A DNA stretch of 64,000 bases from Nocardiopsis terrae (lineage in GTDB: Bacteria; Actinomycetota; Actinomycetes; Streptosporangiales; Streptosporangiaceae), in the NCBI RefSeq assembly GCF_014651695.1, contig NZ_BMXJ01000001.1, positions 722,944 through 786,943 of the forward strand, written 5' to 3'. The notes below the pieces were generated by a model. The model searched no databases, had not been told where the DNA came from, and worked only from the letters and a program-made list of their open reading frames with translations. This document shows positions 8,696 through 16,963 of this stretch, one piece after another. Each line of letters opens with the position of its first letter. Position 1 is the first letter of the stretch. The position numbers and the translations under genes are program-made.

Positions 8696-9892
8696 TCAGA
8701 CGGTGCGGGCCAGGCGGCGTACCGCGAGTTCGGCCAGGAGGGCGGCCTGCCGGGGCAGGACGGCGTCGTCGTAGTGGGCGTCCGGTGAGTGGTTGGCCGG
8801 TGCCGTGACCGGATCGGTCCACTCCGGGGCGGCGCCGAGCATGAGCATCGCCCCCGGTACCTCGCGCAGCACGAACGAGAAGTCCTCGGAGCCGGAGGCG
8901 GGCACCGGCGAGACGAACCCGCTCTGCGCACCGAACAGGTCGTGCACGGTCTCCATCGCGAAGACGGCTTCGGTGTCGTCGTTGACGGTGGGCGGGTACT
9001 GGACGTCGTAGTCGACCTCCGCGGTCAGCCCGTGCGCCTGCGCGATGCCCTTGACCAGGGCGGGGAGGCGTTCCTGGAGCACCGCGTGGTTGGTCTCGGA
9101 GAAGCTGCGGACCGTCGCGTCGAACTCGGCGCTGGCGGCGAGGATGTTGTTCTGCGAACCCGCGCTGAGCCTGCCGACGGTGACGACGACGGGGTCGAAG
9201 ACGTCGTAGGTGCGGGTGACGTGGTTCTGGAGGGCGGTGACCATCTCGCAGGTGGCGGGGACCGGGTCCTTGCCGTGGTGCGGGGACGAGCCGTGCCCGC
9301 CGACCCCGTGCACGGTCACCCCCATGGCGTCCGAGGCGCTCATGACCACGCCCGACTTGGTGGCGAGCACACCGTGCGGGACCAGGTTCGAGGCGACGTG
9401 GATGGCATAGGCGGCGTCCAGGGGCTTGCCCGCAGCGTCCAGGACGCCCTCCTCGATCATCCTGGGGGCGCCGCTGAACCCCTCCTCGCCGGGCTGGAAC
9501 ATGAACACGACGTCGCCGTGCAGTTCCTCGCGCATCTCGCAGAGGATCCTGGCGGCGCCGACCAGGCCGGCGACGTGCATGTCGTGTCCGCAGGCGTGCA
9601 TGCGGCCGTCGATGGTGGAGGCGTAGTCGACCTCGGCGGTCTCCTGGAGCGGAAGGGCGTCCATGTCGCCTCGGAGCAGGACCGCGCCGCCGGGCCTGCC
9701 GCCCCGGAGGACGGCGGTCACCGAGGTGAGTCCCTGTCCGAGCGTGAGTTCCAGCGGCAGGCCGTCGAGGGCCGCGAGGATCCGGTCCTGGGTGAGGGGC
9801 AGGTCCAGTCCGAGTTCGGGCTCGCGGTGCAGGGCCCGGCGCAGCTCCACCATCTCCTCGCGGAACTTCTCCGCCCGATCGACCATCAGCAT
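8696..9892 (-). CDS. M20-family metal-dependent amidohydrolase (N-acyl amino acid hydrolase type)
   Basis: These enzymes hydrolyse amide bonds of N-acyl or N-acetyl amino acids, hippurate or similar conjugates with a two-metal centre. The 398-residue length is typical. Metal-site motifs are visible: RGDMDALP, MHACGHDMH, QPGEEGFSGA (with the catalytic Glu pair) and a late HSPDAHYDD histidine. The lid domain includes GGHGSSPHHGKDP. It has no signal peptide, so it is cytosolic. The first ATG (9892) is taken, with an alternative two codons on at 9886; a purine-rich GGGCAGGTCAGG precedes both. It is probably in an operon with the MFS gene downstream, and the divergent Lrp-like regulator begins 116 nt away. 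Together they suggest a regulated system for cleaving and exporting an acylated amino acid. Confidence 0.88.
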   Translation of the reverse strand: MLMVDRAEKFREEMVELRRALHREPELGLDLPLTQDRILAALDGLPLELTLGQGLTSVTAVLRGGRPGGAVLLRGDMDALPLQETAEVDYASTIDGRMHACGHDMHVAGLVGAARILCEMREELHGDVVFMFQPGEEGFSGAPRMIEEGVLDAAGKPLDAAYAIHVASNLVPHGVLATKSGVVMSASDAMGVTVHGVGGHGSSPHHGKDPVPATCEMVTALQNHVTRTYDVFDPVVVTVGRLSAGSQNNILAASAEFDATVRSFSETNHAVLQERLPALVKGIAQAHGLTAEVDYDVQYPPTVNDDTEAVFAMETVHDLFGAQSGFVSPVPASGSEDFSFVLREVPGAMLMLGAAPEWTDPVTAPANHSPDAHYDDAVLPRQAALLAELAVRRLARTV

Positions 9893-10007
9893 CCTGACCT
9901 GCCCTTCTCTCGTGTGCTTCGCAGGACAGAATGGGGTGGAGAGCCAGGAAGTGGACGAAAAAAGCAGGAAATTCGCAAAACTGGAGCAACAGGTGCAGAC
10001 AAACCGC

Positions 10008-11048
10008 ATGCTTGACGACGTGGACCAGCAGCTCGTCCACGCCCTCCAGATCTCGCCCCGGGCCGATTGGTCGCTGATCGGTGACGTGCTCGGCATCGAC
10101 GCGGTGACCGCCGCCCGGCGCTGGCAGCGGATGTCGGAGTCGGGTTCGGCCTGGGTGAGCGTGGCACCCGGTACGGGGTTGAGCGGGCAGGGGAAGGGCT
10201 GTCTGGCGTTCGTTGAGGTGGACTGCGTGAGCGGGGCCCTGCTCGACGTCGCCCGGGCCTTCACCTCGCTCCCCTACGTGGTCACGGTCGAACACGTCAC
10301 CGGCGACCGGGACCTGCTGCTGACGGTGATGATGGAGGACGTGGGGACGCTGTCCCGATGGGTCGTGGGATACCTGGACACGATGGAGGGCATCCGTTCC
10401 AGCCGCACCCACGTGGCCGGGGCGGTGTTCACCGAGGGCAGCCGGTGGCGGCTGCGCGCTCTGGACCCCAAACAGGTGGACCGGATCGCACAGGACGTGC
10501 CCGCGCTCGAACCGGCGGGCGAACCGGACGCCCTGGACCGGCGGTTGATGGTGGCGCTCTCCGTCGACGGGCGCGCGTCCTACACGGACCTGGCCCGGAC
10601 CTGTGGCAGTTCACCGGACACCGTGCGCCGCAGGGTCCGCCGCATGTTCGCCTCCCGTGTCGTGCAGGCCCGCTGCGAGGTGTCCCGGCCGCTGTCGGAG
10701 TGGCCGGTCGCGGTGATCGTGTGGGCGCAGCTGCCGCCGGACGGGATCACCGCGGCGGCCCAGCGGATCAGCAGTATGCGCGAGGTCCGGTCGTGTGCGG
10801 GGGTGACCGGCCGCCACAACCTGATGGTGGCGGCGTGGAGCCGTTCGGTGGAGGACGCCCAGCGGTTCGAGGCCGAACTCGTGCGCACCGCACCGCAGCT
10901 CGTGGTGGGCGACAGGTCGATCGCCCTGTGGCCGATGAAGCTCAGCGGGCACCTGCTCGACCAGCACGGTTTCCGGACCGGGATGGTTCCCGTCGACCCG
11001 TGGGAGGTGGACACCGGACACGGGTCACGAGACGCGACGCAGCCGTGA
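10008..11048 (+). CDS. Lrp/AsnC-family regulator with two HTH/ligand-binding halves
   Basis: The 346-residue length is about twice that of a classical Lrp. The first half has an AsnC-type HTH (LDDVDQQLVHALQISPRADWSLIGDVLGI) and an effector domain with VVTVEHVTGDRDLLLTV. The second half repeats the plan: ALDRRLMVALSVDGRASYTDLARTCGSSPDTVRRRVRRM, then an Lrp effector domain with VRSCAGVTGRHNLMVAAW. Both copies keep the GxxDxx/GRHNL turn. ATG 10008 is the safe start. In-frame GTG codons at 9993 and further upstream are possible because no good Shine-Dalgarno precedes 10008. It is divergent from the M20/MFS operon and is the obvious candidate regulator. An amino-acid-like ligand is expected from the family. 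Confidence 0.85.
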   Translation: MLDDVDQQLVHALQISPRADWSLIGDVLGIDAVTAARRWQRMSESGSAWVSVAPGTGLSGQGKGCLAFVEVDCVSGALLDVARAFTSLPYVVTVEHVTGDRDLLLTVMMEDVGTLSRWVVGYLDTMEGIRSSRTHVAGAVFTEGSRWRLRALDPKQVDRIAQDVPALEPAGEPDALDRRLMVALSVDGRASYTDLARTCGSSPDTVRRRVRRMFASRVVQARCEVSRPLSEWPVAVIVWAQLPPDGITAAAQRISSMREVRSCAGVTGRHNLMVAAWSRSVEDAQRFEAELVRTAPQLVVGDRSIALWPMKLSGHLLDQHGFRTGMVPVDPWEVDTGHGSRDATQP

Positions 11049-11130
11049 CGAAACTACGCAACGAAAGCAACCCCGCTCGGAGCGGCGGTCCCGGCGGTGC
11101 GGGGTGAAACGTTTGCCGCTGCGGCCGGGA

Positions 11131-11153
11131 GCCGTCCACAGGCTGTGGACGGC
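11131..11153. terminator. Hairpin between convergent regulator and DMT genes
   Basis: GCCGTCCACAG (11131-11141) and CTGTGGACGGC (11143-11153) are perfect complements around a single base, so the real loop uses the inner pairs. It lies between convergent genes ending at 11048 and 11177. Confidence 0.7.
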
Positions 11154-11176
11154 CGGCCGGGCGCCGACGGGCGCGC

Positions 11177-12082
11177 TCAGGAGCGGGGGTCCGGCTCCGG
11201 GGCGCGCCGAGCGGCCTGCGCGGCGTCGGCGGAGGGGACGGTCAGCAGGCGGATCCCGTAGGCCGCGACGAACGCGCACACCAGGGCGATGGCGCCGCCC
11301 GCCCAACCGCCCGCATAGGACTCACCCATGAACGAGACCCCCACGATCGCCGCCGCGACCGGGTTGGCCAGCGTCGTGACGCCCAGCGGAGCCCCCAGGT
11401 CGACCCCCTGGTAGGCGGCCTGGGCGAGGAAGAGCCCGAGGACCGCGATCACCGGGGCGGCCAGCGCCGACGGATGCGCTATCCCGGCCGACACCCCCTC
11501 CCCGAAGGCCCACACGGCGGTCTTCACGGCCGCCGAGGAGACCCCGAAGGCCACACCGGCGGCCGCTGCCAGCAGGTAACTGCGCCAGGCCGGTGACGGA
11601 ACCCGGCCCGCTCCCCAGGCGACGGCGGCGAGCAGGGCGACGGTCCCGGCGCCCACGAGCACCGAGTCCTCGGCGGACAGCACCCCGCCCCGACCTCCGG
11701 TGACCGTGACCGCGAGCAGGGCCCCGAGCGCCACCGTCGTGTAGGCGGTGCCGCGCCACTCCGCCCGGGTCACCCGGCGGTGCGCGAGCCTGGCCGACCA
11801 GGGAACGCCGAAGATCAGCACCAGGACGCCGAGGGGCTGCACCACGGTCAGCGGCGCGAAGCTGACCGCGGCCACCTGGAAGCCGGCGCGTCCCCCGTTG
11901 AACACCAGGGACACCCACCAGAGCGGGTGTCGGAGCAGCGACCCCAGTTGACCGCGTCCGGTCAGTGGTTCGGTGATACGGACTGCGAGCCTGCGCTGGG
12001 CCACGGCGGCGGCCGTGTAGGCGGCGCAGGACAGAACACCGAAGGTGATTCCGAGCCACACCTCGTAGGACGAAGCGGTCAT
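11177..12082 (-). CDS. DMT-superfamily (EamA-like) integral membrane transporter
   Basis: The predicted product has 301 residues with about ten hydrophobic helices in two similar halves, the drug/metabolite transporter plan. Helix ends carry typical short motifs such as APLTVVQPLGVLVLIFGVPW in the first half and GAPLGVTTLANPVAAAIVG in the second. ATG 12082 is chosen over ATG 12091 because GGGAGG is 9 nt before the former and directly against the latter. The C-terminus is short, Ala/Arg/Pro-rich and cytosolic. It is a single gene, with the small membrane protein at 12227 upstream on the same strand. Substrate unknown. Confidence 0.82.
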   Translation of the reverse strand: MTASSYEVWLGITFGVLSCAAYTAAAVAQRRLAVRITEPLTGRGQLGSLLRHPLWWVSLVFNGGRAGFQVAAVSFAPLTVVQPLGVLVLIFGVPWSARLAHRRVTRAEWRGTAYTTVALGALLAVTVTGGRGGVLSAEDSVLVGAGTVALLAAVAWGAGRVPSPAWRSYLLAAAAGVAFGVSSAAVKTAVWAFGEGVSAGIAHPSALAAPVIAVLGLFLAQAAYQGVDLGAPLGVTTLANPVAAAIVGVSFMGESYAGGWAGGAIALVCAFVAAYGIRLLTVPSADAAQAARRAPEPDPRS

Positions 12083-12226
12083 ATCGACCATCCTCCCGGA
12101 CCCTTCCCGCCCTGGGCAACGGGGGCCGGGAGCCCGGTGGCGGGCCTGGTCAGGGGAGACACGGAGGCGATCGGGTTCCGGCCGGTGCGCGTTACGCGCG
12201 GACGGTGCGGGCCCGGCCGGTGCGCG

Positions 12227-12733
12227 TTACGCGAGGGCGGCGCGGGAGAGGGATGCCCCGGCGTGCCGGAGGTCCCGGGCGGCGACCGCGCCCCGGGCCC
12301 CGCGGAAGTACCGGTTGGCTCCGGGCAGGAAGGCCGACACCGTCGCCACCACCACGGCTCCGACGTAGACGAGCGTGTGCGCGACCCGGATGAGGAGGAC
12401 GGCCCCGTGGCCCTCGTAGCCCAGTCCGACGAACACCCCGAACCCGGACAACACCCCGAGCCCCATGGAGACCAGCACACTCGCGAGCCCCACCCCGGTC
12501 ATGAGCACCACCAGGGTGATCCGCGCCCACCCGTGTCCCCGGGAGAACCAGGCGACCAGGAGCGCGGAGAAGGTGTAGAGCAGCCCGCGCGTGACCAGGG
12601 CGAGCCACGGCACGGCCCCGCCCCCGGCCAGACCGGGGGCGACGGCGAGGGAGGTCTCGGTGATCCCGGCCGCGATCGCCACCGACCACAGGATCGTGGC
12701 CCAACGCACCGGGCTCGGAAGGGTTCTGTCCAT
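12227..12733 (-). CDS. Small four-helix membrane protein, function unknown
   Basis: This 168-residue protein has four predicted membrane helices (ILWSVAIAAGITETSLAVAPGL, LVTRGLLYTFSALLVAWFS, ITLVVLMTGVGLASVLVSMGL, VLLIRVAHTLVYVGAVVVATV) and a basic C-terminal tail containing FLPGANRYFRG. It looks like the small actinobacterial membrane proteins annotated as hypothetical. ATG 12733 is the first start after the operator-like repeat at 12770-12786. The frame is open further upstream, so a longer form cannot be excluded. Whether it is co-transcribed with the DMT gene downstream is unclear (144-nt gap). Confidence 0.6.
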   Translation of the reverse strand: MDRTLPSPVRWATILWSVAIAAGITETSLAVAPGLAGGGAVPWLALVTRGLLYTFSALLVAWFSRGHGWARITLVVLMTGVGLASVLVSMGLGVLSGFGVFVGLGYEGHGAVLLIRVAHTLVYVGAVVVATVSAFLPGANRYFRGARGAVAARDLRHAGASLSRAALA

Positions 12734-12769
12734 ACGACCCAGGTTCGCGCGCGGGGGCGGCCTTTTCCA

Positions 12770-12786
12770 TGGTGGTGATACCACCA
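12770..12786. promoter_or_regulatory. Perfect 7-bp inverted repeat, probable operator
   Basis: TGGTGGT (12770-12776), GAT, ACCACCA (12780-12786) lies 37 nt upstream of the ATG of the small membrane protein. Its position fits a repressor site over the promoter. The regulator is not identified. Confidence 0.5.
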
Positions 12787-12851
12787 CCTTCCGGGGTGCG
12801 CGCTCCCTGTCCCGCACGTTCCCGCCCCGGGGCCCGGGCCACCGGCCTCGC

Positions 12852-12888
12852 GCCCGCCCGGGACCGCGGTGTCCGGCCCCGGGCGGGC
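12852..12888 (-). terminator. Terminator of the ABC-2 exporter operon
   Basis: GCCCGCCCGGG (12852-12862) and CCCGGGCGGGC (12878-12888) form a perfect 11-bp stem. It starts 5 nt past the stop codon of the ATPase gene, which ends at 12893 on the minus strand. Confidence 0.85.
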
Positions 12889-12892
12889 CGGG

Positions 12893-13924
12893 TCACGGCG
12901 CGCGGCCCCCTCGGTACAGGGCGGACACCACCCCCTCGATGTCGGGTTCGCGCAGGGTCAGGTCGGCCACCTCGTGTTGCCGGGTGACTGCCGCGATCAC
13001 CCGGGCCGGGTTGTCCGCCAGCTCCAGCCACTGGCGCGGGCCGTCCACCCGTACCGCGGTGGCGCCCGCCACCTCGATCGCGGGCGCCGGGGCCACCAGG
13101 TCGACCACCAGCACCCGCGGGGTCGGGACGGTGGCGCGCAGCTCGGTCAGGCCCCCGTCGAAGGCCAGACGGCCGTGGTCGATCACCATCACCCGGTCGC
13201 ACAGCCGTTCCACGTCGCCGAGGTCGTGCGTGGTGATGAGGATGGTGGTGCCCCGCTCCCGGTTGACCCGCAGCAGGAACTCGCGGATGGTCGACTTGCT
13301 GACCACGTCCAGCCCGATGGTCGGCTCGTCCAGCACCAGCAGGCGCGGGGCGTGCAGCAGTGCGGCGGTGAGGTCCCCGCGCATCCGCTGGCCCAGGCTG
13401 AGCTGGCGTACCGGGGTACCCAGGAACGGCCCGAGCTCCAGGAGTTCGGTGAGTTCGGCCAGACGCTCGGCGTGCACGGCGGCGGGCACCCGGTACAGGT
13501 GCCGGGTGAGGGTGAGGCTGTCGCGCAGCGGCAGGTCCCACCACAGGGTGGTGCGCTGGCCGAACACGACCCCGATCTCCCGTGCCAGGCGGGTGCGCTG
13601 CCGGGACGGTTCCATCCCGGCGACCCGCACGCTGCCCGAGGTCGGGGTGAGGATACCGGTGAGCATCTTCATGGTGCTGGACTTCCCGGCGCCGTTGGGG
13701 CCCAGGTAGCCGACGATCTCCCCGGGCCGGACGGTGAAGGTCACGTCCCGGACGGCGCTGACGGTGCGCCTGGTCCTGCGGAGGAACCGGCCCTCGGAGC
13801 GGACGAAGTCGCGGCCGAGCCCGACCGCCTCGATGATCGGCCCGCCTTCCCCGTCGGCGGCGGTCTCGCCCGCTGTGCGCTCACGGGTGGCGGTCCCGTC
13901 GGCGGTGCTCTCGTGGGTGGGCAT
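12893..13924 (-). CDS. ABC-2 type exporter ATP-binding subunit
   Basis: This 343-residue ATPase powers the two membrane proteins encoded just upstream. It has an acidic ~25-residue N-terminal tail, Walker A GPNGAGKSS, a Q-loop region with GVVFGQRTTLWWDLP, signature LSLGQRMRGD, Walker B LLVLDEPTIGLD and H-loop TTHD. The GQRTTLWWDLP stretch and the slightly unusual LSLGQR signature are typical of the ABC subfamily that pairs with two six-helix ABC-2 permeases. The ~80-residue C-terminal extension after the H-loop is also usual for that group. The gene starts 3 nt after the neighbouring permease stop, so translation is probably coupled. The substrate (drug, lipid or polymer) cannot be told. Confidence 0.9.
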   Translation of the reverse strand: MPTHESTADGTATRERTAGETAADGEGGPIIEAVGLGRDFVRSEGRFLRRTRRTVSAVRDVTFTVRPGEIVGYLGPNGAGKSSTMKMLTGILTPTSGSVRVAGMEPSRQRTRLAREIGVVFGQRTTLWWDLPLRDSLTLTRHLYRVPAAVHAERLAELTELLELGPFLGTPVRQLSLGQRMRGDLTAALLHAPRLLVLDEPTIGLDVVSKSTIREFLLRVNRERGTTILITTHDLGDVERLCDRVMVIDHGRLAFDGGLTELRATVPTPRVLVVDLVAPAPAIEVAGATAVRVDGPRQWLELADNPARVIAAVTRQHEVADLTLREPDIEGVVSALYRGGRAP

Positions 13925-13927
13925 CGG

Positions 13928-14821
13928 TCAGCTCCCGGTGGATCGGTAGTGGCGCAGGCCTAGCCGCCAGACCAGGGCGGCCGCCAGGGCGAGGACGACG
14001 GCGACGAGGGGGCCGAGGAAACGCAGGACCCCGGGGAGGCCGGTGGGGTCGGGCCGGTCCAGGAGGTAGAGCGCGGGCTGCCAGCTCACGAAGGCCAGCG
14101 GGACCACGAAGGTCACCGCCCGGACCAGGCTCCGGCCGTAGATGGCGACGGGGTACTCGGTGAGCGCCTGCCCGCCGTAGGTGAGCGAGTTCGCGGCCTG
14201 TCGGGCGTCGAGCACGAAGAACTGGAGGCAGCCGCCGAGCAGCCACACCGAACAGCAGATGACGACCCCGGACACCACCAGGACGGGAAGCATCAGCACC
14301 CGCCCGGCGGTCCAGTCGACATCGCACACGACCAGCACGAACACCAGCACGATCAGCGCGGGGACGGCCTTGCCGAGACGGCGCGGGGAGAACTGGTCGG
14401 TGGCCAGCTGGACGAGCGGCGGGACCGGGCGGACCAGCATCGTGTCGAAGCTGCCCGAGCGGATGTGCTCGCCCAGCCGCTCCACCGACCCCATCAGGAA
14501 GTCGGCGGTGCCGAAGGCCGTGGCGGCCAGCGCGTAGACGAGCAGGCCCTCGTACACCGAGAAACCGGCCAGGGTCCCGGCGTGGCCGAACACCACTGCG
14601 ACGGCGCCCATCTCCGCCAGCGAGCTGAGCGCCACGCCGAAGGTGAGCAGGGACAGCGCCATCGGGTACTGGGCGACCGCGCGGCACCAGGTCCAGGCGA
14701 GCAGGACGTAGGCGCGCAGGGCCCGGCGCACCTCCCGGAGGAAACCGTCGCGCGGGCCGGGACGGGGCGGGCGCGGGGGGCGTGGCGCCTCCGGGGCGTT
14801 CGCGGGGAGGAGGTCAGCCAC
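13928..14821 (-). CDS. ABC-2 type permease (second of a pair)
   Basis: The predicted product is 297 residues with six hydrophobic helices and a Pro/Arg-rich cytosolic N-terminus. A characteristic block, GSFDTMLVRPVPPLVQLATDQFSPRRLGKAVPAL, matches the cytosolic coupling region of this permease class (EHIRSG...LVRP). The start overlaps the end of the neighbouring permease by 8 nt, and the gene ends 3 nt before the ATPase. The three make one operon, transcribed permease, permease, ATPase. Permease heterodimers of this kind export hydrophobic or polymeric substrates. Nothing in the sequence gives the cargo. Confidence 0.88.
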   Translation of the reverse strand: MADLLPANAPEAPRPPRPPRPGPRDGFLREVRRALRAYVLLAWTWCRAVAQYPMALSLLTFGVALSSLAEMGAVAVVFGHAGTLAGFSVYEGLLVYALAATAFGTADFLMGSVERLGEHIRSGSFDTMLVRPVPPLVQLATDQFSPRRLGKAVPALIVLVFVLVVCDVDWTAGRVLMLPVLVVSGVVICCSVWLLGGCLQFFVLDARQAANSLTYGGQALTEYPVAIYGRSLVRAVTFVVPLAFVSWQPALYLLDRPDPTGLPGVLRFLGPLVAVVLALAAALVWRLGLRHYRSTGS

Positions 14822-15614
14822 CCTGGACCACCACCCTGCGCATGGCCAGGGTGGTCAGCCGGGCGGCGAGGGCGAGCAGCACGGCCGCCCACCCCGCCTG
14901 CAACAGCAGCCCGCCGTACACGCTCCCGCCCGGCAGGGTGTCCTTACCGAGGAGGACCTCCGCGGGGATCTGCACCATCGACGCCCACGGCAGCAGCCGC
15001 AGGACCTCGGCGGCGGGGGCGGGGAAGAGGGTGAGCGGGAGCAGCATTCCGGCGGCTACCGGTCCGACCGGGCCCATGACCGCCCACACGCCCCGGGTGT
15101 CCATCAGCCAGAAGCCCACCACCGAGTACAGGTAGCGCAACGCGAAACCCACCACCGTGGCCAGGGCGAACGACAGCAGGGTGAGCGCCCAGCGCAGGGC
15201 GTCGCCGGGCAGGGCGAGCGTGAACAGGAGCGCGCCGACCGCGAAGGTGGGCACGCTGCGGAAGAGGAGGTCGAAGGTGGCGCGGCCCAGGTCCTGCGCC
15301 AGCCACCAGCCGAGCAGGGAGACGGGGCGGAGCAGGTCGGTGCCGACGGCGCCGGTGCGGATGCGCTCGCTGAGTTCGAGGGCCGGTCCCATGATGGCGA
15401 GGGGCGCGATGAGGGCCTGGGCGACGTACACCTGGGTGACGGCGTCGGCGGCGTCGTAGCCGTTGATCTCCGGGCGGGCCGCGAACAGGGCGAGCAGCAC
15501 CATGGCGTTGATGACGCCGAAGACCGAGTTGGTGAGGATTCCGGCGACGGCGGCCGCACGGTAGGTCGAGTAGCGGCGCAGCCCGCGGGCGTACACCGCG
15601 CAGTGGACACGCAC
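14814..15614 (-). CDS. ABC-2 type permease (first of a pair)
   Basis: This 266-residue, six-helix protein shares the coupling motif of its partner (SERIRTGAVGTDLLRPVSLLGWWLAQDLGR). The frame is open to 15764, but the extra N-terminus is Pro-rich and unlike the family. GTG at 15612-15614 is chosen because GGGAG lies 9 nt upstream and the protein then begins with the usual VRVHCAVYARGLRRYSTYRAA amphipathic lead. It is the first gene of the ABC-2 operon, which ends in the terminator at 12852-12888. Confidence 0.85.
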   Translation of the reverse strand: MRVHCAVYARGLRRYSTYRAAAVAGILTNSVFGVINAMVLLALFAARPEINGYDAADAVTQVYVAQALIAPLAIMGPALELSERIRTGAVGTDLLRPVSLLGWWLAQDLGRATFDLLFRSVPTFAVGALLFTLALPGDALRWALTLLSFALATVVGFALRYLYSVVGFWLMDTRGVWAVMGPVGPVAAGMLLPLTLFPAPAAEVLRLLPWASMVQIPAEVLLGKDTLPGGSVYGGLLLQAGWAAVLLALAARLTTLAMRRVVVQGG

Positions 15615-15975
15615 GGGCGTGGCTCCCTGGCAGGTGGAGAACGTGCAGAAGGGTCCGGTCTCCGTCACGAGGGGCCCGGGAGGGCTTCGGGAGGGACACG
15701 GGTCCGGCACGTCCCTGGGCCACGGGGCCAGGTCCGGGTCGCCGCGAGGAAGCGACGTTAGCACAGGGCGCGGGCGGACGGGGCGGGTTCGGTGCAGCCG
15801 GTGGGGTCGGGGTGGGTGGGCAGCACGCAGCGGGCGGGGCGCAGGCTCCCCCGTGTCGACGGTAGGCCGCCGGAGTGCTCCGGGGCCAGGTCGGTGTGTC
15901 GACCTGTGGACAACTCGACCCGACCGACTCCACCCGTGCGGCTCGACCCGGCTGGTCGGCCCCGCCCGGGACTGC
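15615..15975. other. 361-nt intergenic region, ABC-2 operon promoter side
   Basis: It lies between the SDR gene (minus, ending 15976) and the ABC-2 operon start (minus, 15614). It must hold the operon promoter and any SDR terminator. G-rich runs occur at 15770-15850. I see no gene and no clear symmetric site. Confidence 0.35.
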
Positions 15976-16740
15976 TCAGCCGCGCCCGGCGAAGGGCATC
16001 TCCCGGGCCATCACGGTGACGGTCGGGACGTTCACGTCCGTGGGCAGGGAGACGATGTGCGCGATGGTGTCGGCGACGTGGACGGCGTCGATGGTGGGCT
16101 CGGGGCGCACCGAGCCGTCGGCCTGGCGGGCGTTGGCCCCGAACCCGGCGGTCATAGCGGTGGCGGCGTTGCCCACGTCGATCTGGGTGCAGGCGATCCC
16201 GTACCCGCGCAGGTCCAGGTTCATGGAGGCGGTGAGCCCGCTGACGGCGTGCTTGCTCACCGTGTACGCCACGCTCGACGGCCGGGGCGCGTGCGCGGAG
16301 ACGGAGCCGTTGTTGATGATCCGCCCGCCCCGGGGTTCCTGCTCCTTCATCATCCGCGCGGCCTCACGGGCGCAGTTCAGCGAACCGGTGACGTTGGTGT
16401 CCAGGACCTCGCGCCAGTCCTCGTCCCCGATCTCGTCCACCGACGCCGCGGGACCGAACACCCCGGCGTTGTTGAAGAGCACGTCCACCCGGCCGAAGCG
16501 TTCGCGGACCAGTCCGAACAGTGCCCGGACCGACTCGGCGGAGGTCACGTCCGCCTCCGCCACCGTGGCCCCGGGGCTCCCGTCCGCGGTCTCCGCCAGG
16601 CTCTCCCTGCGGCGACCGGCCAGGACCACCGAGTGGCCGTCCCCGAGCAGCCGCCGCGCGGTCACCCGTCCGATCCCGGCGCCCGCCCCGGTGATCACGA
16701 TGACCTTGTGGTCGTTCGCGGTGTTCCCGGCAGTGTCCAC
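15976..16740 (-). CDS. Classical short-chain dehydrogenase/reductase (SDR)
   Basis: This 254-residue NAD(P)-dependent oxidoreductase has the Rossmann motif TGAGAGIG near residues 17-24, AGRR after beta-2 (which suggests NADPH), NNAG in beta-4, a catalytic Ser in NNGSVSAH, and YTVSK as the active-site Tyr/Lys. The length is typical of the family. The C-terminal part (RPEPTIDAVHVADTIAHIVSLPTDVNVPTVTVMAREMPF) matches the common SDR subgroup often annotated as YdfG-like or 3-oxoacyl reductase-like. It is a stand-alone gene with no pathway neighbour. Substrate not predictable. Confidence 0.88.
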   Translation of the reverse strand: MDTAGNTANDHKVIVITGAGAGIGRVTARRLLGDGHSVVLAGRRRESLAETADGSPGATVAEADVTSAESVRALFGLVRERFGRVDVLFNNAGVFGPAASVDEIGDEDWREVLDTNVTGSLNCAREAARMMKEQEPRGGRIINNGSVSAHAPRPSSVAYTVSKHAVSGLTASMNLDLRGYGIACTQIDVGNAATAMTAGFGANARQADGSVRPEPTIDAVHVADTIAHIVSLPTDVNVPTVTVMAREMPFAGRG

Positions 16741-16963
16741 GGTCGGCTCCCTCGTTCGTCCCAGCCTTCGGCCCGGCAGGGAGGAGACTACCGATAGCGG
16801 TTGCCGAGCCGTCCACCGGACCGTGGGCGGACCGCATCCGATCCGCTTCCGTCCGGCCGAGCCGGGTGCCGGACCAGCACAGAGCCGGGGCCTCCCCGCG
16901 CCGGGGCGGCGGGACGACCCCTTTCGCGCTCCGTACCGGGGCCGGAGCGGCCCGGCAAGCCCC

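Noticed and set aside
8660..9892. Hydantoinase or peptidase T call for the M20 gene
   Set aside because: The RGDMDALP, ACGHDMH and QPGEE spacing fits the IAA-amino-acid/N-acyl amidohydrolase branch better.
7251..10412. One 1053-residue minus-strand protein joining the MFS gene to upstream sequence
   Set aside because: The upper two-thirds is a shadow of the M20 and Lrp genes. The MFS starts at the TTG at 8660 with a ribosome-binding site.
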